64,000 nt of DNA from Hydractinia symbiolongicarpus (lineage: Eukaryota > Cnidaria > Hydrozoa > Anthoathecata > Hydractiniidae): NCBI RefSeq assembly GCF_029227915.1, contig NC_079877.1, positions 5,396,001-5,460,000 on the forward strand. Direction: 5' to 3'. Both the position numbers and the translations under genes were made by a program. The notes under the pieces were generated by a model. The model searched no databases. It saw only the letters and a list, made by a program, of their open reading frames with translations, and was not told the DNA's origin. Positions 22,351 to 35,300 of this stretch are shown here, piece after piece (position 1 is the first letter of the stretch; each line of letters begins with the position of its first letter).

Positions 22351-25300
22351 TTTTAAAAATGTTTTCATTTTTGATCAGACGCTGAATAAAAGAAGTTTAA
22401 TCGCCGGCAAACGAAAACCTGCGATTTTCCGTAAATCCCGGACTCGGCCCGTATAGTCAAAAGTATACAAAGAAAGTACCCAGGGAGTAAATTCATTTCC
22501 CGAACGATTTTTTAAATTACTTTTTCACCACTAAAACGCATGATACTTGTAGTTTTCAAAAATGATTTCATTTTTGATGAGACGCTTAATGAAAGAGGTT
22601 TAATCGCCGGAAAACGAAAACCTGCGATTTTCCGTAAATCCCGGGCTTGGCCCGTATAGTCGAATGTATACAAAGAAAGTACCCTGTGAGTAAACTCATT
22701 TCCAGAACGATTTTTTAAATTATTTTTTCACCACTAAAACGCATAAGACTTGTAGTTTTTAAAAATGTTTTTATTTTTGATGAGACGCTGAATAAAAGAA
22801 GTTTAATCGCCGGCAAACGAAAACCCGCGATTTCCCGTAAATCTCGGCTTGGCCCGTATAGTCAAAAGTATACAAAGAAAGTACCCAGGGAGTAAACTCA
22901 TTTCCCGAACGATTTTTTAAATTACTTTTTCACCACTAAAACGCATGAGACTTGTAGTTTTTAAAAATGTTTTCATTTTTGATGAGACGCTGAATAAAAG
23001 AAGTTTATTCGCCGGCAAACGAAAACCTGCGATTTCCCGTAAATCCTGGACTCGGCCCGTATAGTCAAAAGTATACAAAGAAAGTACCCAGGGAGTAAAC
23101 TTATTTTCCAAACGATTTTTTAAATTATTATTTCACCACTGAAACGCATGAGACTTGTAGTTTTCAAGAATGTTTTCATTTTTGATGAGACGCTGAATAA
23201 AAGCAGTTTAATCGCCGGCAAACGAAAACCCGCGATTTCCGGTAAATCCCGGGCTTGGCCCGTATAGTCAAAAGTATACAAAGAAAGTACCCAGGGAGTA
23301 AACTCATTTCCCAAACGATTTTTTAAATTATTATTTCACCACTAAAGCCCATGAGACTTGTAGTTTTTAAAAATGTTTTCATTTTTGATCAGACGCTGAA
23401 TAAAAGAAGTTTAATCGCCGGCAAACGAAAACCTGCGATTTTCCGTAAATCCCGGAGTCGGCCGGTATAGTCAAAAGTATACAAAGAAAGTACCCAGGGA
23501 GTAAATTCATTTCCCGAACGATTTTTTAAATTACTTTTTCACCACTAAAACGCATGAGACTTGTAGTTTTCAAAAATGTTTTCATTTTTGATGAGACGCT
23601 TAATGAAAGAGGTTTAATCGCCGGAAAACGAAAACCCGCGATTTCCCGTAAATCCCGGGCTTGGCCCGTATAGTCGAATGTATACAAAGAAAGTACCCTG
23701 TGAGTAAACTCATTTCCAGAACGATTTTTTAAATTATTTTTTCACCACTAAAACGCATAAGACTTGTAGTTTTTAAAAATGTATTCATTTTTGATTAGAC
23801 GCTGAATAAAAGAAGTTTAATCGCCGGCAAACGAAAACCCGCGATTTCCCGTAAATCCCGGTTGGCCCGTATAGTCAAAAGTATACAAAGAAAGTACCCA
23901 GGGAGTAAACTCATTTCCCGAACGATTTTTTAAATTATTTTTTCACCACTAAAACGCATGAGACTTGTAGTTTTCAAAAATGTTTTCATTTTTGATGAGA
24001 CGCTTAATGAAAGAGGTTTAATTGCCGGAAAACGAAAACCCGCGATTTCCCGTAAATCCCGGGCTTGGCCCGTATAGTCGAATGTATACAAAGAAAGTAC
24101 CCTGTGAGTAAACTCATTTCCAGAACGATTTTTTAAATTATTTTTTCACCACTAAAACGCATAAGACTTGTAGTTTTTAAAAATGTTTTCATTTTTGATG
24201 AGACGCTGAATAAAAGAAGTTTAATCGGCGGCAAACGAAAACCCGCGATTTCCCGTAAATCCCGGCTTGGCCCGTATAGTCAAAAGTATACAAAGAAAGT
24301 ACCCAGGGAGTAAACTCATTTCCCAAACGATTTTTTAAATTATTATTTCACCACTAAAGCCCATGAGACTTGTAGTTTTTAAAAATGTTTTCATTTTTGA
24401 TCAGACGCTGAATAAAAGAAGTTTAATCGCCGGCAAACGAAAACCTGCGATTTTCCGTAAATCCCGGACTCGGCCCGTATAGTCAAAAGTATACAAAGAA
24501 AGTACCCAGGGAGTAAATTCATTTCCCGAACGATTTTTTAAATTACTTTTTCACCACTAAAACGCATGATACTTGTAGTTTTCAAAAATGATTTCATTTT
24601 TGATGAGACGCTTAATGAAAGAGGTTTAATCGCCGGAAAACGAAAACCTGCGATTTTCCGTAAATCCCGGGCTTGGCCCGTATAGTCGAATGTATACAAA
24701 GAAAGTACCCTGTGAGTAAACTCATTTCCAGAACGATTTTTTAAATTATTTTTTCACCACTAAAACGCATAAGACTTGTAGTTTTTAAAAATGTTTTTAT
24801 TTTTGATGAGACGCTGAATAAAAGAAGTTTAATCGCCGGCAAACGAAAACCCGCGATTTCCCGTAAATCTCGGCTTGGCCCGTATAGTCAAAAGTATACA
24901 AAGAAAGTACCCAGGGAGTAAACTCATTTCCCGAACGATTTTTTAAATTACTTTTTCACCACTAAAACGCATGAGACTTGTAGTTTTTAAAAATGTTTTC
25001 ATTTTTGATGAGACGCTGAATAAAAGAAGTTTATTCGCCGGCAAACGAAAACCTGCGATTTCCCGTAAATCCTGGACTCAGCCCGTATAGTCAAAAGTAT
25101 ACAAAGAAAGTACCCAGGGAGTAAACTTATTTTCCAAACGATTTTTTAAATTATTATTTCACCACTGAAACGCATGAGACTTGTAGTTTTCAAGAATGTT
25201 TTCATTTTTGATGAGACGCTGAATAAAAGCAGTTTAATCGCCGGCAAACGAAAACCCGCGATTTCCGGTAAATCCCGGGCTTGGCCCGTATAGTCAAAAG

Positions 25301-26360
25301 TATACAAAGAAAGTACCCAGGGAGTAAACTCATTTCCCAAACGATTTTTTAAATTATTATTTCACCACTAAAGCCCATGAGACTTGTAGTTTTTAAAAAT
25401 GTTTTCATTTTTGATCAGACGCTGAATAAAAGAAGTTTAATCGCCGGCAAACGAAAACCTGCGATTTTCCGTAAATCCCGGAGTCGGCCCGTATAGTCAA
25501 AAGTATACAAAGAAAGTACCCAGGGAGTAAATTCATTTCCCGAACGATTTTTTAAATTACTTTTTCACCACTAAAACGCATGAGACTTGTAGTTTTCAAA
25601 AATGTTTTCATTTTTGATGAGACGCTTAATGAAAGAGGTTTAATCGCCGGAAAACGAAAACCCGCGATTTCCCGTAAATCCCGGGCTTGGCCCGTATAGT
25701 CGAATGTATACAAAGAAAGTACCCTGTGAGTAAACTCATTTCCAGAACGATTTTTTAAATTATTTTTTCACCACTAAAACGCATAAGACTTGTAGTTTCT
25801 AAAAATGTTTTCATTTTTGATTAGACGCTGAATAAAAGAAGTTTAATCGCCGGCAAACGAAAACCCGCGATTTCCCGTAAATCCCGGTTGGCCCGTATAG
25901 TCAAAAGTATACAAAGAAAGTACCCAGGGAGTAAACTCATTTCCCGAACGATTTTTTAAATTATTTTTTCACCACTAAAACGCATGAGACTTGTAGTTTT
26001 CAAAAATGTTTTCATTTTTGATGAGACGCTTAATGAAAGAGGTTTAATTGCCGGAAAACGAAAACCCGCGATTTCCCGTAAATCCCGGGCTTGGCCCGTA
26101 TAGTCGAATGTATACAAAGAAACTACCCTGTGAGTAAACTCATTTCCAGAACGATTTTTTAAATTATTTTTTCACCACTAAAACGCATAAGACTTGCAGT
26201 TTTTAAAAATGTTTTCATTTTTGATGAGACGCTGAATAAAAGAAGTTTAATCGGCGGCAAACGAAAACCCGCGATTTCCCGTAAATCCCGGCTTGGCCCG
26301 TATAGTCAAAAGTATACAAAGAAAGTACCCAGGGAGTAAACTCATTTCCCGAACGATTTT
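22350..26360. repeat. 10-mer HOR, ~2,026 bp, two copies
   Basis: The block from ~22,350 to ~24,330 recurs from ~24,360 to ~26,360. Shared private variants at 2,026 bp spacing include gcatgatacttgtag with aaatgatttcatttttg, atctcggcttggcc, gaagtttattcgccgg, caccactgaaacgc, cccggagtcggcc, gattagacgctg and aatcccggttggcc. Both contain gatcagacgctg units. The spacing equals ten monomers, one of them shortened. Confidence 0.82.
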
Positions 26361-29250
26361 TTAAATTATTTTTTCACCACTAAAACGCATGAGACTTGTA
26401 GTTTTTAAAAATGTTTTCATTTTTGATGAGACGCTGAATAAAAGAAGTTTAATCGCCGGCAAAAGAAAACCTGCGATTTCCCGTAAATCCTGGACTCGGC
26501 CCGTATAGTCAAAAGTATACAAAGAAAGCACCCAGGGAGTAAACTTATTTTCCAAACGATTTTTTAAATTATTATTTCACCACTAAAACGCATGAGACTT
26601 GTAGTTTTCAAGAATGTTTTCATTTTTGATGAGACGCTGAATAAAAGCAGTTTAATCGCCGGCAAACGAAAACCCGCGATTTCCGGTAAATCCCGGGCTT
26701 GGCCCGTATAGTCAAAAGTATACAAAGAAAGTACCCAGGAAGTAAATTCATCTCCCGAACGATTTTTTAAATTATTATTTCACCACTAAAGCCCATGAGT
26801 CTTGTACTTTTTAAAAATGTTTTCATTTTTGATCAGACGCTGAATAAAAGAAGTTTAATCGCCGGCAAACGAAAACCTGCGATTTTCCGTAAATCCCGGA
26901 CTCGGCCCGTATAGTCAAAAGTATACAAAGAAAGTACCCAGGGAGTAAATTCATTTCCCGAACGATTTTTTAAATTACTTTTTCACCACTAAAACGCATG
27001 ATACTTGTAGTTTTCAAAAATGATTTCATTTTTGATGAGACGCTTAATGAAAGAGGTTTAATCGCCGGAAAACGAAAACCTGCGATTTTCCGTAAATCCC
27101 GGGCTTGGCCCGTATAGTCGAATGTATACAAAGAAAGTACCCTGTGAGTAAACTCATTTCCAGAACGATTTTTTAAATTATTTTTTCACCACTAAAACGC
27201 ATAAGACTTGTAGTTTTTAAAAATGTTTTTATTTTTGATGAGACGCTGAATAAAAGAAGTTTAATCGCCGGCAAACGAAAACCCGCGATTTCCCGTAAAT
27301 CTCGGCTTGGCCCGTATAGTCAAAAGTATACAAAGAAAGTACCCAGGGAGTAAACTCATTTCCCGAACGATTTTTTAAATTACTTTTTCACCACTAAAAC
27401 GCATGAGACTTGTAGTTTTTAAAAATGTTTTCATTTTTGATGAGACGCTGAATAAAAGAAGTTTATTCGCCGGCAAACGAAAACCTGCGATTTCCCGTAA
27501 ATCCTGGACTCGGCCCGTATAGTCAAAAGTATACAAAGAAAGTACCCAGGGAGTAAACTTATTTTCCAAACGATTTTTTAAATTATTATTTCACCACTGA
27601 AACGCATGAGACTTGTAGTTTTCAAGAATGTTTTCATTTTTGATGAGACGCTGAATAAAAGCAGTTTAATCGCCGGCAAACGAAAACCCGCGATTTCCGG
27701 TAAATCCCGGGCTTGGCCCGTATAGTCAAAAGTATACAAAGAAAGTACCCAGGGAGTAAACTCATTTCCCAAACGATTTTTTAAATTATTATTTCACCAC
27801 TAAAGCCCATGAGACTTGTAGTTTTTAAAAATGTTTTCATTTTTGATCAGACGCTGAATAAAAGAAGTTTAATCGCCGGCAAACGAAAACCTGCGATTTT
27901 CCGTAAATCCCGGAGTCGGCCCGTATAGTCAAAAGTATACAAAGAAAGTACCCAGGGAGTAAATTCATTTCCCGAACGATTTTTTAAATTACTTTTTCAC
28001 CACTAAAACGCATGAGACTTGTAGTTTTCAAAAATGTTTTCATTTTTGATGAGACGCTTAATGAAAGAGGTTTAATCGCCGGAAAACGAAAACCCGCGAT
28101 TTCCCGTAAATCCCGGGCTTGGCCCGTATAGTCGAATGTATACAAAGAAAGTACCCTGTGAGTAAACTCATTTCCAGAACGATTTTTTAAATTATTTTTT
28201 CACCACTAAAACGCATAAGACTTGTAGTTTTTAAAAATGTTTTCATTTTTGATTAGACGCTGAATAAAAGAAGTTTAATCGCCGGCAAACGAAAACCCGC
28301 GATTTCCCGTAAATCCCGGTTGGCCCGTATAGTCAAAAGTATACAAAGAAAGTACCCAGGGAGTAAACTCATTTCCCGAACGATTTTTTAAATTATTTTT
28401 TCACCACTAAAACGCATGAGACTTGTAGTTTTCAAAAATGTTTTCATTTTTGATGAGACGCTTAATGAAAGAGGTTTAATTGCCGCAAAACGAAAACCCG
28501 CGATTTCCCGTAAATCCCGGGCTTGGCCCGTATAGTCGAATGTATACAAAGAAACTACCCTGTGAGTAAACTCATTTCCAGAACGATTTTTTAAATTATT
28601 TTTTCACCACTAAAACGCATAAGACTTGCAGTTTTTAAAAATGTTTTCATTTTTGATGAGACGCTGAATAAAAGAAGTTTAATCGGCGGCAAACGAAAAC
28701 CCGCGATTTCCCGTAAATCCCGGCTTGGCCCGTATAGTCAAAAGTATACAAAGAAAGTACCCAGGGAGTAAACTCATTTCCCGAACGATTTTTTAAATTA
28801 TTTTTTCACCACTAAAACGCATGAGACTTGTAGTTTTTAAAAATGTTTTCATTTTTGATGAGACGCTGAATAAAAGAAGTTTAATCGCCGGCAAAAGAAA
28901 ACCTGCGATTTCCCGTAAATCCTGGACTCGGCCCGTATAGTCAAAAGTATACAAAGAAAGCACCCAGGGAGTAAACTTATTTTCCAAACGATTTTTTAAA
29001 TTATTATTTCACCACTAAAACGCATGAGACTTGTAGTTTTCAAGAATGTTTTCATTTTTGATGAGACGCTGAATAAAAGCAGTTTAATCGCCGGCAAACG
29101 AAAACCCGCGATTTCCGGTAAATCCCGGGCTTGGCCCGTATAGTCAAAAGTATACAAAGAAAGTACCCAGGGAGTAAATTCATCTCCCGAACGATTTTTT
29201 AAATTATTATTTCACCACTAAAGCCCATGAGTCTTGTACTTTTTAAAAAT
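24520..29250. repeat. 12-mer HOR, 2,432 bp, two copies
   Basis: ~24,520-26,815 recurs at ~26,952-29,250. Rare variants present once per copy are gccggcaaaagaaaacc (near 26,456 and 28,888), gaaagcacccag, gaaactaccctg, gacttgcagtttttaaa, aatcggcggcaaac and gagtcttgtactttttaaa. The copies separate near 26,830/29,262, where gatcagacg is followed by different material. It overlaps the 10-mer, so a longer block was copied after the 10-mer existed, or the reverse. Confidence 0.82.
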
Positions 29251-32200
29251 GTTTTCATTTTTGATGAGACGCTGAATAAAAGAAGTTTAATCGCCGGCAA
29301 ACGAAAACCCGCGATTTCCCGTAAATCCCGGACTCGGCCCGTATAGTTAAAAGTTTACAAGGAAAGTACCCAGTGAGTAAACTCATTTCCCGAACGAATT
29401 TTTAAATTATTTTTTCACCACTAAAACGTATGAGACTTGTAGTTTTCAAAAATATTTTCATTTTTGATGAGACGCTAAATAAAAGAAGTTTAATCACCGG
29501 CAAACGAAAACCTGCGATTTCCCGTAAATCTCGGACTCGGCCCGTATAGTCAAAAGTATACAAAGAAAGTACCCAGCGTGTAAACTCATTTCCCGAACGA
29601 TTTTTTAAATTATTTTTTCACCACTAAAACGCATGAGACTTGTAGTTTTCAAAAATGTTTTCATTTTTGATGAGACGCTGAATAAAAGAAGTTTAATCGC
29701 CGGCAAACGAAAACCTGCGATTTCATGTAAATCCCGTACTCGGCCCGCATAGTCAAAAGTATACAAGGAAAGTACCCAGTGAGTAAACCCATTTCCCTAA
29801 CGAATTTTTAAATTATTATTTCACCACTAAAGCCCATGAGACTTGTAGTTTTCAAAAATGTTTTCATTTTTGATGAGACGCTGAATAAAAGAAGTTTAAT
29901 CGCCGGCAAACGAAAACCTGCGATTTTCCGTAAATCCCGGACTCGGCCCGTATAGTCAAAAGTATACAAAGAGAGTACCCAGGGTGTAAACTCACTTCCC
30001 GAACGATTTTTTAAATTATTTTTTCGCCACTAAAACGCATGAGACTTGTAGTTTTCAAAAATGTTTTCATTTTTGATGAGACGCTGAATAAAAGAAGTTT
30101 ATTCGCCTGCAAACTAAAACTTGCGATTTCCCGTAAATCCCGGACTCGGCCCGTATAGTCAAAAGTATACAAAGAAAGTACCCAGGGATTAAACTCATTT
30201 CCCAAACGAATTTTTAAATTATTATTTCACCACTAAAGCCCATGAGACTTGTAGTTTTTAAAAATGTTTTCATTTTTGATGAGACGCTGAATAAAAGAAG
30301 TTTAATCGCCGGCAAACGAAAACCCGCGATTTCCCGTAAATCCCGGACTCGGCCCGTATAGTCAAAAGTATACAAGGAAAGTACCCAGTGAGTAAACTCA
30401 TTTCCCGAACGAAATTTTAAATTATTTTTTCACCACTAAAACGCATGAGACTTGTAGTTTTCAAAAATGTTTTCAATTTTGATGAGACGCTTAATGAAAG
30501 TGGTTTAATTGCCGGAAAACGAAAACCCGCGATTTCCCGTAAATCCCGGGCTTGGCCCGTATAGTCGAATGTATACAAAGAAAGTACCCTGTGAGTAAAC
30601 TCATTTCCAGAACGATTTTTTAAATTATTTTTTCACCACTAAAACGCATAAGACTTGTAGTTTTTAAAAATGTTTTCATTTTTGATGAGACGCTGAATAA
30701 AAGAAGTTTAATCGGCGGCAAACGAAAACCTGCGATTTCCCGTAAATCCTGGACTCGGCCCGTATAGTCAAAAGTATACAAAGAAAGCACCCAGGGAGTA
30801 AACTTATTTTCCAAACGATTTTTTAAATTATTATTTCACCACTAAAACGCATGAGACTTGTAGTTTTCAAGAATGTTTTCATTTTTGATGAGACGCTGAA
30901 TAAAAGCAGTTTAATCGCCGTCAAACGAAAACCCGCGATTTCCGGTAAATCCCGGGCTTGGCCCGTATAGTCAAAAGTATACAAAGAAAGTACCCAGGGA
31001 GTAAATTCATCTCCCGAACGATTTTTTAAATTACTTTTTCACCACTAAAACGCATGAGACTTGTAGTTTTTAAAAATGTTTTTATTTTTGATGAGACGCT
31101 GAATAAATGAAGTTTAATCGCCGGCAAACGAAAACCTGCGATTTCCCGTAAATCCTGAACTCGGCCCGTATAGTCAAAAGTATACAAAGAAAGTACCCAG
31201 GGAGTAAACTCATTTCCCAAACGATTTTTTAAATTATTATATCACCACTAAAGCCCATGAGTCTTGTACTTTTTAAAAATGTTTTCATTTTTGATGAGAC
31301 GCTGAATAAAAGAAGTTTAATCGCCGGCAAACGAAAACCCGCGATTTCCCGTAAATCCCGGACTCGGCCCGTATAGTTAAAAGTATACAAGGAAAGTACC
31401 CAGTGAGTAAACTCATTTCCCGAACGAATTTTTAAATTATTTTTTCACCACTAAAACGTATGAGACTTGTAGTTTTCAAAAATATTTTCATTTTTGATGA
31501 GACGCTAAATAAAAGAAGTTTAATCGCGGGCAAACGAAAACCTGCGATTTCCCGTAAATCCCGGACTCGGCCCGTATAGTCAAAAGTATACAAAGAAAGT
31601 ACCCAGGGTGTAAACTCATTTCCCGAACGATTTTTTAAATTATTTTTTCACCACTAAAACGCATGAGACTTGTAGTTTTCAAAAATGTTTTCATTTTTGA
31701 TGAGACGCTGAATAAAAGAAGTTTAATGGCCGGCAAACGAAAACCTGCGATTTCATGTAAATCCCGTACTCGGCCCGCATAGTCAAAAGTATACAAGGAA
31801 AGTACCCAGTGAGTAAACCCATTTCCCTAACGAATTTTTAAATTATTTTTTCACCACTAAAACGCATGAGACTTGTAGTTTTCAAAAATGTTTTCATTTT
31901 TGATGAGACGCTGAATAAAAGAAGTTTAATCGCCGGCAAACGAAAACCTGCGATTTTCCGTAAATCCCGGACTCGGCCCGTATAGTCAAAAGTATACAAA
32001 GAGAGTACCCAGGGTGTAAACTCACTTCCCGAACGATTTTTTAAATTATTTTTTCGCCACTAAAACGCATGAGACTTGTAGTTTTCAAAAATGTTTCCAT
32101 TTTTGATGAGACGCTGAATAAAAGAAGTTTATTCGCCTGCAAACTAAAACTTGCGATTTCCCGTAAATCCCGGACTCGGCCCGTATAGTCAAAAGTATAC

Positions 32201-32285
32201 AAAGAAAGTACCCAGGGAGTAAACTCATTTCCCAAACGAATTTTTAAATTATTATTTCACCACTAAAGCCCATGAGACTTGTAGT
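29220..32285. repeat. 10-mer HOR, 2,030 bp, one and a half copies
   Basis: Starting at agcccatgagtcttgtac near 29,221 the order recurs from 31,251. Shared marks are aaaatattttcatttttg, gcgatttcatgtaaatc, gagtaaacccatttccc, ttttttcgccactaaaac and the unit with cgcctgcaaactaaaac (near 30,107 and 32,137). Agreement ends near 32,285, where the second copy goes into a cccggcttggcc monomer. Between the copies, 30,500-31,240 contains u- and g-class units that match 36,700-37,520 at a 6,284 bp offset. Confidence 0.8.
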
Positions 32286-32648
32286 TTTTAAAAATGTTTT
32301 CATTTTTGATGAGACGCTAAATAAAAGAAGTTTAATCGCCGGCAAACGAAAACCCGCGATTTCCCGTAAATCCCGGCTTGGCCCGTATAGTCAAAAGTAT
32401 ACAAAGAAAGTACCCAGGGAGTAAACTCATTTCCCGAACGATTTTTTAAATTATTTTTTCACCACTAAAACGCATGAGACTTGTAGTTTTCAAAAATGTT
32501 TTCATTTTTGATGAAACGCTGAATAAAAGAAGTTTAATCGCCGGCAAACAAAAACCCGCGATTTCCCGTAAATCCTGGGCTTGGCCCGTATAGTCAAAAG
32601 TATACAAAGAAAGTACCCAGGGAGTAAACTCATTTCCCGAACGATTTT

Positions 32649-35300
32649 TTAAATTACTTTTTCACCACTAAAACGCATGAGACTTGTAGTTTTCAAAAAT
32701 GTTTTCATTTTTGATGAGACGCTGAATAAAAGATGTTTAATCGCCGGCAAACGAAAACCTGCGATTTCCCGTAAATCCTGGACTCGGCCCGTATAGTCAA
32801 AAGTATACAAAGAAAGTACCCAGGGAGTAAACTTATTTTCCAAACGATTTTTTAAATTATTATTTCACCACTAAAACGCATGAGACTTGTAGTTTTCAAG
32901 AATGTTTTCATTTTTGATGAGACGCTGAATAAAAGCAGTTTAATCGCTGGCAAACGAAAACCCGCGATTTCCGGTAAATCCCGGGCTTGGCCCGTATAGT
33001 CAAAAGTATACAAAGAAAGTACCCAGGGAGTAAACTCATTTCCCAAACGATTTTTTAAATTATTATTTCACCACTAAAGCCCATGAGACTTGTAGTTTTT
33101 AAAAATGTTTTCATTTTTGATCAGACGCTGAATAAAAGAAGTTTAATCGCCGGCAAACGAAAACCTGCGATTTTCCGTAAATCCCGGACTCGGCCCGTGT
33201 AGTCAAAAGTATACAAAGAAAGTACCCAGGGAGTAAATTCATTTCCCGAACGATTTTTTAAATTACTTTTTCACCACTAAAACGCATGATACTTGTAGTT
33301 TTCAAAAATGATTTCATTTTTGATGAGACGCTTAATGAAAGAGGTTTAATCGCCGGAAAACGAAAACCTGCGATTTCCCGTAAATCCCGGGCTTGGCCCG
33401 TATAGTCGAATGTATACAAAGAAAGTGCCCTGTGAGTAAACTCATTTCCAGAACGATTTTTTAAATTATTTTTTCACCACTAAAACGCATAAGACTTGTA
33501 GTTTTTAAAAATGTTTTCATTTTTGATGAGACGCTGAATAAAAGAAGTTTAATCGCCGGCAAACGAAAACCCGCGATTTCCCGTAAATCCCGGCTTGGCC
33601 CGTATAGTCAAAAGTATACAAAGAAAGTACCCAGGGAGTAAACTTATTTTCCAAACGATTTTTTAAATTATTATTTCACCACTAAAACGCATGAGACTTG
33701 TAGTTTTCAAAAATGTTTTCATTTTTGATGACACGCTGAATAAAAGATGTTTCATCGCCGGCAAACGAAAACCTGCGATTTCCCGTAAATCCTGGACTCG
33801 GCCCGTATAGTCAAAAGTATACAAAGAAAGTACCCAGGGAGTAAACTTATTTTCCAAACGATTTTTTAAATTATTATTTCACCACTAAAACGCATGAGAC
33901 TTGTAGTTTTCAAGAATGTTTTCATTTTTGATGAGACGCTGAATAAAAGCAGTTTAATCGCTGGCAAACGAAAACCCGCGATTTCCGGTAAATCCCGGGC
34001 TTGGCCCGTATAGTCAAAAGTATACAAAGAAAGTACCCAGGAAGTAAACTCATTTCCCAAACGATTTTTTAAATTATTATTTCACCACTAAAGCCCATGA
34101 GACTTGTAGTTTTTAAAAATGTTTTCATTTTTGATCAGACGCTGAATAAAAGAAGTTTAATCGCCGGCAAACGAAAACCTGCGATTTTCCGTAAATCCCG
34201 GACTCGGCCCGTATAGTCAAAAGTATACAAAGAAAGTACCCAGGGAGTAAATTCATTTCCCGAACGATTTTTTAAATTACTTTTTCACCACTAAAACGCA
34301 TGATACTTGTAGTTTTCAAAAATGATTTCATTTTTGATGAGACGCTTAATGAAAGAGGTTTAATCGCCGGAAAACGAAAACCTGCGATTTCCCGTAAATC
34401 CCGGGCTTGGCCCGTATAGTCGAATGTATACAAAGAAAGTGCCCTGTGAGTAAACTCATTTCCAGAACGATTTTTTAAATTATTTTTTCACCACTAAAAC
34501 GCATAAGACTTGTAGTTTTTAAAAATGTTTTCATTTTTGATGAGACGCTGAATAAAAGAAGTTTAATCGCCGGCAAACGAAAACCCGCGATTTCCCGTAA
34601 ATCCCGGCTTGGCCCGTATAGTCAAAAGTATACAAAGAAAGTACCCAGGGAGTAACCTTATTTTCCAAACGATTTTTTAAATTATTATTTCACCACTAAA
34701 ACGCATGAGACTTGTAGTTTTCAAGAATGTTTTCATTTTTGGTGAGACGCTGAATAAAAGCAGTTTAATCGCCGGCAAACGAAAACCCGCGATTTCCGGT
34801 AAATCCCGGGCTTGGCCCGTATAGTCAAAAGTATACAAAGAAAGTACCCAGCGAGTAAACTCATTTCCCAAACGATTTTTTAATATATTATTTCACCACT
34901 AAAGCCCATGAGACTTGTAGTTTTTAAAAATGTTTTCATTTTTGATCAGACGCTGAATAAAAGAAGTTTAATCGCCGGCAAACGAAAACCTGCGATTTTC
35001 CGTAAATCCCGGACTCGGCCCGTATAGTCAAAAGTATACAAAGAAAGTACCCAGGGAGTAAATTCATTTCCCGAACGATTTTTTAAATTACTTTTTCACC
35101 ACTAAAACGCATGATACTTGTAGTTTTCAAAAATGATTTCATTTTTGATGAGACGCTTAATGAAAGAGGTTTAATCGCCGGAAAACGAAAACCTGCGATT
35201 TCCCGTAAATCCCGGGCTTGGCCTGTATAGTCGAATGTATACAAAGAAAGTACCCTGTGAGTAAACTCATTTCCAGAACGATTTTTTAAATTATTTTTTC
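32649..35300. repeat. 5-mer HOR, 1,014 bp, two copies plus a shortened third
   Basis: Units near 32,649 and 33,663 share aaaagatgttt, aatcgctggcaaacg (32,945 and 33,959), gcatgatacttg with aaatgatttc, and gaaagtgccctgtg (33,421 and 34,435). A third, four-monomer unit follows from about 34,677 at an 811 bp offset; it lacks the aaaagatgttt monomer. Monomers from 35,488 to ~36,600 then match 27,375-28,490 at an 8,113 bp (40-monomer) offset. Confidence 0.8.
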